DNA of 64,000 bases from Zoogloea sp. (GTDB taxonomy: Bacteria; Pseudomonadota; Gammaproteobacteria; Burkholderiales; Rhodocyclaceae). The notes under the pieces are model-generated. The model searched no databases. It saw nothing but the letters and a program-made list of their open reading frames with translations, and was not told the DNA's origin. Every line of letters starts with the position of its first letter. Positions within the stretch are counted from its first letter, which is position 1. Position numbers and translations under genes: made by a program. The stretch lies in the NCBI GenBank assembly GCA_016703645.1, contig JADJBR010000009.1, forward strand, positions 301,935-365,934. Reading direction: 5' to 3'. Shown here piece after piece: positions 24,241 to 33,606 of the stretch.

Positions 24241-25416
24241 TTGACCCGACTCAACCCCCGACCCCATGGCAGGTTTTTCGCAGGACTCAGCCTCCTTCTC
24301 GCCACCGGCGCCGCCCGCGCCGACTACACCTGGAACTTCCCCACCCCGGTCACCCCCATCGCCCGGGACACACTGAACATCCACAACGAGTTCATGGTGA
24401 TCATCACCGTGCTCTTCGTGGTGGTGTTCTCGATCATGGTCTATTCCATGGTCAAGCACCGCAAGAGCAGCGGGGTCGAGCCGGCCACCTTCACCGGCCC
24501 CACGGGTGCCTTTCAGTGGTTCTGGGTACTGGTGCCCTTCGCGATCCTGCTCTTCATCGACTTCGTGCTGATGGGGATCCCGGCCTTCCATGCGGTGATC
24601 GAAATGGAGGACACCCGCACCAAGGCCGACATGGTGCTCAAGGTCACCGGGCTGCAGTGGAAATGGCAATACGAGTACCCCGACTCGGGCATCAAGTTCA
24701 TCAGCACCATGTCCACCCCCCGGGAGCAGATCGAGGGCAAGGAAGCCAAGGGCGAGAACTACCTGCTCGAGGTGGATAACGAAGTCGTGCTGCCGGTGGG
24801 CAAGAAGGTGCGCGTGCTGCTCACCTCTACCGACGTGATCCACACCTGGTGGGTGCCCCAGTTTGGTGTCAAGCGCGACGCGATTCCGGGCTTCCTGCGG
24901 GAGACCTGGGTGCGCATCGAGGAGCCCGGCGTGTATCGCGGCCAGTGCGCCGAACTGTGCGGCAAGGACCACGGCTTCATGCCCGTGGTGGTGCGCGCCG
25001 TCCCGGAGGCCGAATACGCCGCCTGGGTGGACAAGAAGAAGACCGAGATGGCGGCGGCAGCCGCCGGCAGTGACCGGGCCTGGACCAAGGACGAACTGAT
25101 GGCCGCCGGCAAGGCCGGCTATGAAAAGAACTGCGCCGCCTGCCACCAGGCGGAGGGGCAGGGCCTCCCGCCGGCCTTCCCGGCCCTGGCAGGCAGCAAG
25201 ATCGTCACCGGCCCGCTGCTCTCGCCGGAGGGCAAGCTGATCCCCGACAGCCACGTGGACCGGGTCTTCAACGGGAAGGCCGGCACTGCCATGCAAGCCT
25301 TCAAGGCCACCCTGTCGGACGCTGACCTGGCCGCCATCATCACTTACGAACGCAACGCCTTCGGCAACAACAAGGGCGACATGATCCAGCCCGCCCAGAT
25401 CAAGGCCCTTCGCTGA
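24241..25416 (+). CDS. coxB: Cytochrome c oxidase subunit II with fused cytochrome c domain
   Basis: A 391-residue protein: signal peptide (to ARA), two membrane helices, a cupredoxin domain with the CuA site GQCAELCGKDHGFM, and a C-terminal cytochrome c domain with CAACH and a distal methionine region (GTAMQAF). The fused heme makes it a caa3-type subunit II. The start is TTG at 24241; no ATG fits the signal peptide. It precedes coxA by 10 bp. Confidence 0.95.
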   Translation: MTRLNPRPHGRFFAGLSLLLATGAARADYTWNFPTPVTPIARDTLNIHNEFMVIITVLFVVVFSIMVYSMVKHRKSSGVEPATFTGPTGAFQWFWVLVPFAILLFIDFVLMGIPAFHAVIEMEDTRTKADMVLKVTGLQWKWQYEYPDSGIKFISTMSTPREQIEGKEAKGENYLLEVDNEVVLPVGKKVRVLLTSTDVIHTWWVPQFGVKRDAIPGFLRETWVRIEEPGVYRGQCAELCGKDHGFMPVVVRAVPEAEYAAWVDKKKTEMAAAAAGSDRAWTKDELMAAGKAGYEKNCAACHQAEGQGLPPAFPALAGSKIVTGPLLSPEGKLIPDSHVDRVFNGKAGTAMQAFKATLSDADLAAIITYERNAFGNNKGDMIQPAQIKALR

Positions 25417-25426
25417 GGAGCATCGG

Positions 25427-27034
25427 ATGAACACCGCCACCCACACCCTCGACCCCCATGCCGGCCACGCCCATCACCCCACCGGGCTGATGCGCTGGCT
25501 GACCACCACCAACCACAAGGACATCGGCACGATGTACCTGACCTTCTCGCTGCTGATGTTCTTTGTCGGCGGCGCGATGATCCTGGCGGTGCGGGCCGAA
25601 CTCTTCCAGCCCGGCCTGCAGCTCATGAAGCCGGAGTTCTTCAACCAGCTGATCGGCGTCCATGCGCTGGTGATGATCTTCGCGGCGCTCATGCCGGCCG
25701 CCACCGGCTTTGCCAACTGGATGATCCCGCTGATGATCGGCGCCCCCGACATGGCCCTGCCGCGCCTCAACAACTGGGGCTTCTGGCTGCTGCCGCCCGC
25801 GGCGCTGCTGCTCACGATGCCCTTCATCCTGGCCCTCTTCGGCATCGGTGATGGCGCCGTGGCCACCGGCTGGACCCTCTACGCGCCCCTGTCGGTGCAG
25901 GGCGGCATCGGGGTGGACTTCGCCATCTTCTCGATCCACATCCTGGGCATCAGCTCCATCATGGGCTCGATCAACATCATCGCCACCCTCCTCAACATGC
26001 GCGCCCCGGGCATGACGCTGATGAAGATGCCCCTCTTCTGCTGGGGCTGGCTGGTCACCGCGGTGCTGCTGATCATCACCCTGCCGGTGCTCGCCGGCGG
26101 CGTGACCATGCTGCTCACCGACCGCCACTTCGGCACCCACTTCTTCGACGCGGCCGGTGGCGGCGACCCGATCCTGTTCCAGCACCTGTTCTGGTTCTTC
26201 GGCCACCCGGAGGTGTACATCCTGCTGCTGCCGGTATGGGGCCTGATGCCCCACGTGCTGTCCACCTTCACCCGCAAGCCCATCTACGGCCACACCGCCC
26301 AGGTCTATGGCTTCATCGCCATCGGCGTGCTGGGCCTCATCGTATGGGCCCACCACTTCATGACCGCCGGCCTGCCGGTGCCGGCCCTGCTCTACTTCAT
26401 GTACAGCACCATGGCCATCTCCCTGCCCCTGGCGGTGCTGTTCTTCTGCTGGATCGCCACCATGTGGCGGGGCGCCATGAGCTTCGAGACGCCCATGCTG
26501 TTCGCGGTCGGCTTCATCGTGCTGTTCGGCATCGCCGGCCTCACCGGGCTGGTACTGGCCGACGTGGCCGCCGACGCCCAGTACCACCACAGCTACTTCG
26601 TCGTTGCCCACTTCCACTACGCGCTGTTCGCCGGCGGCATCATGGGGGTGATGACCGGCGTGTACTACTGGCTGCCCAAATGGACCGGCCACATGTACAG
26701 CGAGCGCCTCGGCAAGCTGCACTTCTGGCTCACCGTGGTCAGTTTCAACCTCACCTTCATGCCCCAGTTCTTCCTGGGCCTGGCCGGCATGCCCCGGCGC
26801 ATCCCCGACTACGCCCTGCAGTTCACCGAGTTCAACGCCATCTCCACCGTCGGCGCCTTCGTGCTGGGCCTGTCGCAACTGCTCTTCGCCTGGAACATCT
26901 GGCGCTGCGTGAAGGGCGGAGACAAGGCCACCGATCAGGTCTGGGAGGGCACCAGCGGCCTGGAATGGGAGCTCAGCTCGCCGCCGCCCTACCATTCCTG
27001 GGACACCCAGCCCGTCATCAAATCCAGTACCTGA
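25427..27034 (+). CDS. coxA: Cytochrome c oxidase subunit I
   Basis: A 535-residue heme-copper oxidase catalytic subunit with 12 predicted helices. Landmarks are NHKDIGTMYL, the low-spin heme ligand in IGVHALVMIF, the CuB/active-site stretch FFGHPEVYILLLPVWG with its His-Tyr pair, the HH pair in WAHHFMTAG, and the heme ligands in VVAHFHYALFAGG. It reduces O2 to water with proton pumping. Confidence 0.97.
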   Translation: MNTATHTLDPHAGHAHHPTGLMRWLTTTNHKDIGTMYLTFSLLMFFVGGAMILAVRAELFQPGLQLMKPEFFNQLIGVHALVMIFAALMPAATGFANWMIPLMIGAPDMALPRLNNWGFWLLPPAALLLTMPFILALFGIGDGAVATGWTLYAPLSVQGGIGVDFAIFSIHILGISSIMGSINIIATLLNMRAPGMTLMKMPLFCWGWLVTAVLLIITLPVLAGGVTMLLTDRHFGTHFFDAAGGGDPILFQHLFWFFGHPEVYILLLPVWGLMPHVLSTFTRKPIYGHTAQVYGFIAIGVLGLIVWAHHFMTAGLPVPALLYFMYSTMAISLPLAVLFFCWIATMWRGAMSFETPMLFAVGFIVLFGIAGLTGLVLADVAADAQYHHSYFVVAHFHYALFAGGIMGVMTGVYYWLPKWTGHMYSERLGKLHFWLTVVSFNLTFMPQFFLGLAGMPRRIPDYALQFTEFNAISTVGAFVLGLSQLLFAWNIWRCVKGGDKATDQVWEGTSGLEWELSSPPPYHSWDTQPVIKSST

Positions 27035-27045
27035 GGAGGCCCGAC

Positions 27046-27162
27046 ATGCACCTCGACGATTCCGATCTCGCCCTGCGCCGCCGCGCCTCCACCCGCTTTG
27101 CCTGGGTGCTGGGTGCCGTGGCCGCCGGCCTCTACATCGTCGGCTTCTTCATCCAGCGCTAG
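27046..27162 (+). CDS. Cytochrome oxidase small assembly protein
   Basis: A 38-residue single-span membrane protein with a charged N-terminus (LALRRRASTRFAWVLG) and one hydrophobic helix ending FFIQR. Small one-helix proteins of this type are consistently found between coxA and ctaG in betaproteobacteria. GAGGAGG precedes the ATG. The function is presumed to be in assembly. Confidence 0.8.
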   Translation: MHLDDSDLALRRRASTRFAWVLGAVAAGLYIVGFFIQR

Positions 27163-27170
27163 GCCTCACG

Positions 27171-27725
27171 GTGAACGAAGCCACCCTGCCCCCACCCCGC
27201 AAGCACGGCCGCCTGGTTGTCCGGCTGCTGCTGCTGGCGGTGGGCTTCTTCGCCTTCGGCTTCGCCCTGGTGCCGCTCTACGACACCTTCTGTGAGGCCG
27301 TCGGCTTCAACGGCAAGACCCTGCGCGACGCCACCCAGGCAAAGGATCTACCGCCCAGCGCGGTGGACTACAGCCGCAAGCTGGGCGTTCAGTTCACCTC
27401 GACCCTGATGCCCGGCCTGCCCTGGGAGATCCGCCCCCTGGAGCCGGCCATCGAACTGCACCCCGGCGAGCTGCGCACCACCCGCTTCCTGGTGCGCAAC
27501 CTGTCCGACCAGACCATCGTCGGTCAGGCCGTACCCAGCGTGTCGCCCACGGTGGCGGCGCGCAGTTTCCAGAAACTCGACTGCTTCTGCTTCACCCAGC
27601 AAACCCTGGCCCCGGGCGAAAGCCGCGAGATGGCCCTGACCTTCGTCGTGGACAGCGGCATCAGCAAGGACATCTCCGAACTGACGCTGGCCTACGCCTT
27701 CTTTCCCGCGCCACCGAAACCGTGA
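27171..27725 (+). CDS. ctaG: Cytochrome oxidase CuB assembly protein CtaG/Cox11
   Basis: A 184-residue Cox11 homologue with a short cytoplasmic N-terminus, one membrane helix (LLLLAVGFFAFGFALVPLYDTFCEAVG) and a periplasmic domain carrying the copper-binding CFCFTQQ motif. It delivers copper to CuB of subunit I. It starts with GTG 9 bp after the small assembly gene. Confidence 0.93.
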   Translation: MNEATLPPPRKHGRLVVRLLLLAVGFFAFGFALVPLYDTFCEAVGFNGKTLRDATQAKDLPPSAVDYSRKLGVQFTSTLMPGLPWEIRPLEPAIELHPGELRTTRFLVRNLSDQTIVGQAVPSVSPTVAARSFQKLDCFCFTQQTLAPGESREMALTFVVDSGISKDISELTLAYAFFPAPPKP

Positions 27726-27753
27726 TTCAACCCCTTGCCTTCGGGAGCACGCC

Positions 27754-28626
27754 TTGACCGCATCGCACGCCACCACCGCCGCGCCCCACGCCACGCACTA
27801 CTACGTGCCGCAGCCCAGCCTGTATCCGATCTTCCTGTCGGCGGGCATGTTCCTGCTGGCACTGGGGTTCATCCTGCTGATGAACAAGTTCGCCCCCGGC
27901 CCGTGGGTCATGGGCACCGGGACCGCGGTGATCATCTTCGTGCTGTTCAAATGGTTCGGCGCAGTGATCGCCGAGAACCAGCGGGGCGACTATACCGACT
28001 GGGAGGACAAGTCCTTCCGCCAGGGCATGGTGTGGTTCATCGGCTCGGAAGTGATGTTCTTCGCCGCCTTCTTCGGCGCCCTGTTCTATTGCCGGGTCAT
28101 CTCGGTGCCGGCCCTGGCCGGCATGGACCCGGCTTTCACCTTGTACGAGGGCTTCACCGCCGCCTGGCCGACCTCCGGCCCCAAGGGCGCCAGCTTCACC
28201 CCGATGGGTGCCTGGGGCGTACCGGCCATCAACACCGCCCTGCTGCTGACCTCCGGCGTCACCCTCACCTGGGCCCACTGGGGCCTGATGAAGGGCAAGC
28301 GCAGCCAGCTCAACCTGGGCCTGATCCTGACGGTGCTCCTCGGCGTGATCTTCCTGGGCTTCCAGGCCTGGGAATACCACCACGCCTACACCGAACTGGG
28401 CCTCACCATGGGGGCCGGGGTGTATGGCGCCACCTTCTTCATGCTCACCGGCTTCCACGGGTTCCACGTCACCCTCGGCGCCATCATGCTGGCCGTGGTG
28501 GCTGGCCGCTGCCTGTCGGGGCACTTTGACGCCAAGCGCCACTTCGCCTTTGAGGCGGTGGCCTGGTACTGGCACTTCGTGGATGTGGTGTGGCTGCTGC
28601 TGTTTGTGGTGGTGTATTGGCTTTAG
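27754..28626 (+). CDS. coxC: Cytochrome c oxidase subunit III
   Basis: A 290-residue subunit III with seven hydrophobic segments and the family stretches WFIGSEVMFFAAFFGALFY, GFHGFHVTLGAIML and AWYWHFVDVVWLLLFVVVYW. The start is TTG 27754, 28 bp after ctaG. Subunit III stabilises the catalytic core of the oxidase. Confidence 0.95.
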   Translation: MTASHATTAAPHATHYYVPQPSLYPIFLSAGMFLLALGFILLMNKFAPGPWVMGTGTAVIIFVLFKWFGAVIAENQRGDYTDWEDKSFRQGMVWFIGSEVMFFAAFFGALFYCRVISVPALAGMDPAFTLYEGFTAAWPTSGPKGASFTPMGAWGVPAINTALLLTSGVTLTWAHWGLMKGKRSQLNLGLILTVLLGVIFLGFQAWEYHHAYTELGLTMGAGVYGATFFMLTGFHGFHVTLGAIMLAVVAGRCLSGHFDAKRHFAFEAVAWYWHFVDVVWLLLFVVVYWL

Positions 28627-28642
28627 GGGCAAGCCGCCGGGC

Positions 28643-28837
28643 TCACCCGGCGTAGCCACCAAAACGCCCGGCCAGCAGCAGGCCGGCAAAGAGCAAGAGG
28701 GAGAGGGAGATGCGCAAGGTGAGCGCCCGCACAACCCGGTCACCATTGCCTTTGTCGCGATAGAGAAAAACGAGGCCCGAAAAGAGGCTGCCGATGACCA
28801 GCAACAGCATGAATACCACCGCCAACTTGAACAGCAC
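28643..28837 (-). CDS. DUF2909 twin-transmembrane protein
   Basis: A 64-residue protein with two hydrophobic helices (LAVVFMLLLVIGSLFSGLVFLY and LSLLLFAGLLLAG) joined by a charged loop. DUF2909 members are found with surf1 in cox operons, typically antisense as here. It is convergent with coxC and divergent from surf1. Confidence 0.8.
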   Translation of the reverse strand: MLFKLAVVFMLLLVIGSLFSGLVFLYRDKGNGDRVVRALTLRISLSLLLFAGLLLAGRFGGYAG

Positions 28838-28865
28838 AGCGCGCTCCTCCAGGGTTTTCAGCCGA

Positions 28866-29600
28866 TTGTGCGCCCGCCTTCAGGCCGCCACAAGCAGCCG
28901 GCGCTTTCGCCCTTCGGTGTGGGGTGGCGCGCTGGCCATCGTGATCGCAGCCGGCTGCATCCAGCTGGGCAACTGGCAGCACGCCAAAGCCGACCGCAAG
29001 CAGGCTGCCCAGGCGCTCCTCGACCAGCGGGGCACCGACGCACCGGTGAGCCTCGGCGCCACCCCGGTCGATGCCGAAGCCCTGCGTTCCCGCCCGGTGG
29101 TGGTGCGTGGCCGCTTCGACACCGCCCGGCAGATTCTCCTCGACAACCGCATTCACCGGGAGCAGGCCGGCTACCACGTCATCACACCCCTGCACATCGA
29201 AGGCAGCGACATGCGCGTGCTGGTCAACCGGGGCTGGATCCCGGCCTCGGCCCTGCACAGCGACCTGCCGCAGGTGGACACCCCCACGGGCCCGGTGGCC
29301 CTGCACGGCACGGCCGTGGTGCCGGGCACCCGCTTCTTCACCCTGGGCAGCGAACCCACCGGTGAAGGCTGGCAGCCCGTGTGGCAGAACCTCGACCTGA
29401 GCCGTTTCACCCGGCTGGCGCCGTGGCCGCTGCAGCCGGTGGTCCTGCAGCTGGCCCCCGACGCGCCCGCCGGCTTTGCCCGGGAGTGGCCCCGCCCCGA
29501 CGAGCGCTTCGAGCGCCACCTGTCCTATGCCTGGCAGTGGTACGGCTTTGCCGCCTCGGCCGTGCTGATCTGGCTGGCCCTCGGCTGGAGGCCCCGCTGA
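28866..29600 (+). CDS. surf1: SURF1-family cytochrome oxidase biogenesis protein
   Basis: A protein of about 244 residues with the SURF1 pattern: an N-terminal helix (WGGALAIVIAAGCIQLGNWQ), a beta-rich middle (RPVVVRGRFD, ILLDNRIHREQAGYHVITPL, VLVNRGWIPA) and a C-terminal helix ending LGWRPR. The start is uncertain. TTG 28866 avoids overlap with the divergent DUF2909 gene; the frame stays open back to an ATG at 28794 inside that gene. It assists heme a insertion. Confidence 0.85.
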   Translation: MCARLQAATSSRRFRPSVWGGALAIVIAAGCIQLGNWQHAKADRKQAAQALLDQRGTDAPVSLGATPVDAEALRSRPVVVRGRFDTARQILLDNRIHREQAGYHVITPLHIEGSDMRVLVNRGWIPASALHSDLPQVDTPTGPVALHGTAVVPGTRFFTLGSEPTGEGWQPVWQNLDLSRFTRLAPWPLQPVVLQLAPDAPAGFAREWPRPDERFERHLSYAWQWYGFAASAVLIWLALGWRPR

Positions 29601-30151
29601 TGCGCGGAAACCGCACCCTGGCGCTGGTCCTCGGCCTGCTCCTGCTGCCCTTTGTCGTGGCGGCAAGCCTCTACGCGGTGGGCTGGCATCCGGAGCGTTC
29701 AGGCAACCATGGCGAACTTCTGTCCCCTCCGCGTGCCCTGCCGCCCCTGGTCGACGCCAGGGGTGCCCCCCTGGTCCGCAGCGCCGCCCCCCACTGGCGC
29801 CTCGTGATAGCCGGTGCCGGCCCCTGTGACGACGCCTGCCGCAAGTGGATCGTCCTGACCCGCCAGGTGCATGTGGCGCTCTACAAACAGATGTCACGGG
29901 TGGAGCGCACCTGGCTCACCGACCAGGCCAACCCCAATGACGCCGCCCTCCTCACCCTCCAGCCCGACCTGCACACTGCCGTCGCCGCCGATGCGGCCTC
30001 CCGCGCCGCCTTCGACCTGGAAAGCGGCGGCCACCGGGTGTACGTGGTGGACCCCGAGGACAGGATCATCCTGCGCTACGCCTCCGATGCCGACCCCCGC
30101 GGCATCCTGAAGGACATGGAACGCCTGCTGCGCTATGCGTGGGCAGGCTGA
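29600..30151 (+). CDS. Membrane-anchored thioredoxin-fold protein of the cox operon (SCO-like)
   Basis: A 183-residue protein with one N-terminal membrane helix and a periplasmic domain with a CDDAC (CxxxC) pair after WRLVIAGAGP and a YVVDPEDRIILRY strand, as in SCO/thioredoxin-like proteins. It overlaps the surf1 stop by one base (TGATG). Such proteins are conserved in this spot in betaproteobacterial cox operons, with a presumed role in CuA maturation. Confidence 0.75.
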   Translation: MRGNRTLALVLGLLLLPFVVAASLYAVGWHPERSGNHGELLSPPRALPPLVDARGAPLVRSAAPHWRLVIAGAGPCDDACRKWIVLTRQVHVALYKQMSRVERTWLTDQANPNDAALLTLQPDLHTAVAADAASRAAFDLESGGHRVYVVDPEDRIILRYASDADPRGILKDMERLLRYAWAG

Positions 30152-30186
30152 CACGACGCACCGCCCCATTTCCCCGGAGACACCCG

Positions 30187-31086
30187 ATGCCGACGCTCCT
30201 TCGCAGCACCACCGCCCCCACCCCCCTCGGCCTGCGTCTGGCGGCCTTTGCCACCCAGTGCAAACCGCGGGTCAACAGCCTGATCGTGTTCACCGCGATG
30301 ATCGGCATGTTCCTCGCCGTTCCGGGCTGGCCGCCTGCCGGGCTGATGCTGGCCGCCACCGTGGGCATCGCCCTGGTGGCCGGTGCAGCGGCGGCCATCA
30401 ACTGCCTGGTCGAACGCACCATCGACGCCCGCATGGCGCGCACCCGGGGCCGGGCCCTGCCCCTGGGCCTGATCACCCCCACCGAAACCCTCACCCTGGC
30501 CTGCCTCACCGGCGGCGCCGGCCTGTGGCTGCTGCACGTGGCGGTGAACCCCCTGACCATGTGGCTGACCCTGGCCACCTTCATGGGCTACGCCATCGTC
30601 TATACCCTGATCCTCAAGCCCGCCACGCCCATGAACATCGTCATCGGCGGCGCCTCCGGGGCCATGCCACCGGTACTCGGCTGGGCCGCCATGACCGACA
30701 GCATCGGCCTGCCCGCCCTAGCCCTGTTCCTCATCATCTTCCTGTGGACCCCGCCCCACTTCTGGGCCCTGGCCTGCTACCGCCGCGAGGAATACGCCCG
30801 TGCCGGGCTGCCCATGCTGCCGGTGAGCCACGGCGTGCCCCTCACCTGCCTGCACATCCTGCTGTACACCGTGCTGCTCGCCGCCGTCTCCTACCTGCCC
30901 TGCACCCTGGGCCTGTCGGGTGCGGTGTACGCCGCCCTGGTCACCCTGCTCAACCTGGGTTACCTGCGGGAAGCCTGGGTGCTGTGGCGCAACTACTCCG
31001 ATACCCGCGCCCGCCATGCCTTCCGCTATTCCCTGATCTACCTCACCGGGCTGTTCGCCGCCCTCTTCCTCGACCGCCTGGCCTGA
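30187..31086 (+). CDS. ctaB: Protoheme IX farnesyltransferase (heme O synthase)
   Basis: A 299-residue UbiA-family polytopic membrane enzyme. The prenyl-diphosphate motif appears as NCLVERTIDARMARTRGRAL, and the second motif region as YTLILKPATPMNIVIGG. It farnesylates heme B to heme O. ATG 30187 was chosen; the longer frame from 30139 lies over the upstream gene end. The order ctaB before ctaA is inverted relative to many clusters. Confidence 0.93.
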   Translation: MPTLLRSTTAPTPLGLRLAAFATQCKPRVNSLIVFTAMIGMFLAVPGWPPAGLMLAATVGIALVAGAAAAINCLVERTIDARMARTRGRALPLGLITPTETLTLACLTGGAGLWLLHVAVNPLTMWLTLATFMGYAIVYTLILKPATPMNIVIGGASGAMPPVLGWAAMTDSIGLPALALFLIIFLWTPPHFWALACYRREEYARAGLPMLPVSHGVPLTCLHILLYTVLLAAVSYLPCTLGLSGAVYAALVTLLNLGYLREAWVLWRNYSDTRARHAFRYSLIYLTGLFAALFLDRLA

Positions 31087-31108
31087 GCCCGGATCCGAGA
31101 CCACGCCC

Positions 31109-32149
31109 ATGACCCGAACCTATCGACGGCTCGCCCTCGCCGCCCTGCTCCTGGCCCTGGTGGTGGTGTCCCTCGGGGCTTACGTGCGCCTCTCCGATGC
31201 GGGGCTGGGCTGCCCCGACTGGCCCGGCTGTTATGGCCAGCTGGTCGGCGTGCCCGACGAGGCCCATGAGATCCATGCCGCCGAGCATCGCTTCGGGCAG
31301 CCCGTGGAAGCCCCCAAGGCCTGGAAGGAGATGATCCACCGCTACGCCGCCGGCCTGCTGGGCCTGGCCATCCTGGCCCTGGCGGTGCTCGCCTGGCGCG
31401 AGCGCGGGCGGCGCAGCCCGTGGCTTGAGGTGCTGCTGCTGGCTGTCGTCGCGGGTCAGGCCCTGCTGGGCATGCTCACCGTCACGCGCTTGCTCAAGCC
31501 CGTGATCGTCACCAGTCACCTGCTCGGCGGAATGAGCACCCTGGCCCTGCTGGCGGTGCTGGTCTTGCGCGACATGGCCACGCGGCGTGCGCAGGCCAAG
31601 GTTCTGCCCGGTGGTCTGAGACTGCTGGCAGCGCTCGCGCTGCTGGCCCTCTTCATCCAGATCGCCCTGGGCGGCTGGGTGAGCAGCAACTACGCCGCCG
31701 CCATCTGCGCCGATTTCCCCACCTGTCAGGGTAGCTGGTGGCCGGAGATGGACGCGCACCACGCCTTCACCCTGGATCGGGAGCTTGGCGCCACGGCCAA
31801 CGGTGCGCTGCTGTCGGGCGCCGCGCTGACCGCCATCCACTGGACCCACCGCCTCTTTGCCGGCCTTGTGCTGGTACTGGCTGGCGGCTTCGGTCTGCGC
31901 CTGCTGGTCAGGGCCGAAACCCGCGTCTACGGCCAATGCCTGCTCACCGCCCTGCTGCTGCAGATCGGCCTGGGCATTGCCAACGTGCTGCTTCAACTGC
32001 CCCTGGCCCTGGCCGTCGCCCATAACACGGGGGCGGCACTATTGCTGTGCGCTACCCTGGCTGCCACCTTCCGGGTCTTCCAGCGCAGCGAAGCCCGCCA
32101 GCCTTACCCGGCGGCGGGCTTCACGAGACATTTCCAGGCGGTCCGCTGA
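31109..32149 (+). CDS. ctaA: Heme A synthase (COX15/CtaA)
   Basis: A 346-residue eight-helix membrane protein with the COX15 pattern LGAYVRLSDAGLGCPDWPGCYG, conserved histidines in IHAAEHRF, MIHRYAAG, VTSHLLGG and IHWTHRLFAG, and a C-terminal AVAHNTGAALLL helix. It oxidises heme O to heme A. It ends the oxidase biogenesis operon. Confidence 0.93.
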   Translation: MTRTYRRLALAALLLALVVVSLGAYVRLSDAGLGCPDWPGCYGQLVGVPDEAHEIHAAEHRFGQPVEAPKAWKEMIHRYAAGLLGLAILALAVLAWRERGRRSPWLEVLLLAVVAGQALLGMLTVTRLLKPVIVTSHLLGGMSTLALLAVLVLRDMATRRAQAKVLPGGLRLLAALALLALFIQIALGGWVSSNYAAAICADFPTCQGSWWPEMDAHHAFTLDRELGATANGALLSGAALTAIHWTHRLFAGLVLVLAGGFGLRLLVRAETRVYGQCLLTALLLQIGLGIANVLLQLPLALAVAHNTGAALLLCATLAATFRVFQRSEARQPYPAAGFTRHFQAVR

Positions 32150-32175
32150 AAGGTCGGCCGAAAGGAGGTCGGGGG

Positions 32176-33522
32176 CTATTGACCGAGGGCCGCCAGCAGC
32201 TTGCCGTGGATGCCGCCAAAGCCGCCGTTGCTCATGACCAGGATGCGGTCGCCATCCCGAGCCTCGGCGACGATGGCCGCCACCAGGGCATCCAGATCGT
32301 CCTCCACCACCGTCTTGGCGGCAATGGGCTGGAGGGCCGCCCGGGCATCCCAGCCCAGGTTGGCGGCATAGCAGAAGACCTTGTCGGCCTGGGTCAGACT
32401 TGCGGGTAGCTGGTCCTTCATCACGCCCAGCTTCATGGTGTTGGAGCGGGGCTCCAGCACCGCAAGGATGCGCTCCTCCCCAACCTGGCGACGCAGGCCC
32501 TCGACGGTGAGGGTGATGGCCGTCGGGTGGTGGGCAAAGTCGTCATAAACCGCCACGCCGCGCACGCGGCCCCGCAGCTCCAGCCGGCGCTTGACGCCCT
32601 CGAAGCGGGTCAGCGCATCCAGAGCCACCTCGGGGGTGACCCCCACGTGGCGTGCCGCGGCGATGGCGGCCAGGGCATTGGCTCGGTTGTGGCTGCCCGA
32701 CAGGGGCAGGCGCCTGCGACCGATCTCCTTGCCGAGATGGCGGACCACCACTTCATCCTCACTGGCGCCCTCGGCCACCGACCAGCCGGCGGCATCATTG
32801 AACCACTCCAGCTCCGACCAGCAGCCCCGCTGGATCACCCGCGGCAGGGTCTCCTCGGCGGCATTGGCGATGATGCGGCCGGAGCGCGGGATGATCCGCA
32901 CAAGGTGGTGAAACTGGGTCTCGATGGCCGCCAGATCGGCGAAGATGTCCGCGTGATCGAACTCCAGGTTGTTCAGGATGGCCGTCCGCGGCCGGTAATG
33001 GACGAACTTGGAGCGCTTGTCACAAAAGGCCGTGTCGTACTCGTCAGCCTCGATCACGAAGAAGGGCGTCTCGCCAAGGCGCGCCGACAGGCCGAAGTTC
33101 TTGGGCACGCCGCCCACCAGGAAGCCCGGCTTTAGCCCGGCATCTTCCAGGATCCACGCCAGCAGCGACGTGGTGGTGGTCTTGCCGTGGGTGCCGGCTA
33201 CAGCAAGCACCCAGCGCCCCTGCAGCACGTTCTCGGCCAGCCACTGGGGGCCGGACACATAAGGCAGCCCCTGGTCGAGGATCGCCTCGAGGAGTGGATT
33301 GCCCCGGGAGATGGCATTGCCCACCACGAACACATCCGGCTTGAGATCGAGCTGATCAACACCGTAGCCCTCGACAAGGCGGATGCCCTGCTCCTCCAGC
33401 TGGGTGCTCATGGGGGGATAGACATTGGCATCGCAGCCCGTCACGGTGTGGCCGGCCGCCCGTGCCAGCAGGGCGATACCGCCCATGAAGGTGCCGCAGA
33501 TACCGAGGATGTGAATGTGCAT
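32176..33522 (-). CDS. mpl: UDP-MurNAc:L-Ala-gamma-D-Glu-mDAP ligase (murein recycling)
   Basis: A 448-residue Mur ligase. MHIHILGICGTFMGGIALLARAAGH begins the nucleotide domain; the ATP loop is AGTHGKTTT; later landmarks are FFVIEADEYDTAF, LPLSGSHNRANALAAIAAA and VYDDFAHHPTAI. The GICGTFMGG start distinguishes Mpl from MurC. It re-attaches recycled tripeptide to UDP-MurNAc in the cytoplasm. ATG 33522 was chosen on homology; the frame stays open much further upstream, over the next gene. Confidence 0.93.
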   Translation of the reverse strand: MHIHILGICGTFMGGIALLARAAGHTVTGCDANVYPPMSTQLEEQGIRLVEGYGVDQLDLKPDVFVVGNAISRGNPLLEAILDQGLPYVSGPQWLAENVLQGRWVLAVAGTHGKTTTTSLLAWILEDAGLKPGFLVGGVPKNFGLSARLGETPFFVIEADEYDTAFCDKRSKFVHYRPRTAILNNLEFDHADIFADLAAIETQFHHLVRIIPRSGRIIANAAEETLPRVIQRGCWSELEWFNDAAGWSVAEGASEDEVVVRHLGKEIGRRRLPLSGSHNRANALAAIAAARHVGVTPEVALDALTRFEGVKRRLELRGRVRGVAVYDDFAHHPTAITLTVEGLRRQVGEERILAVLEPRSNTMKLGVMKDQLPASLTQADKVFCYAANLGWDARAALQPIAAKTVVEDDLDALVAAIVAEARDGDRILVMSNGGFGGIHGKLLAALGQ

Positions 33523-33606
33523 GAGTTCTGCGCGGCGGAAACAGCGCCGCAATAGTCGTGTGTAGAATGATCGGCATTCTAATCGAACGGGGAGCTCCGA
33601 CCGCCC

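Noticed and set aside
25400-26995. Long minus-strand reading frame opposite coxA
   Set aside because: Composition (His/Gly/Glu-rich, no motif) is that of an antisense shadow in a GC-rich gene; coxA is certain.
28794-28865. ATG 28794 as the SURF1 start
   Set aside because: It overlaps the divergent DUF2909 gene start and encodes Asn/Thr/Ser-rich residues unlike SURF1 N-termini; kept only as an alternative.
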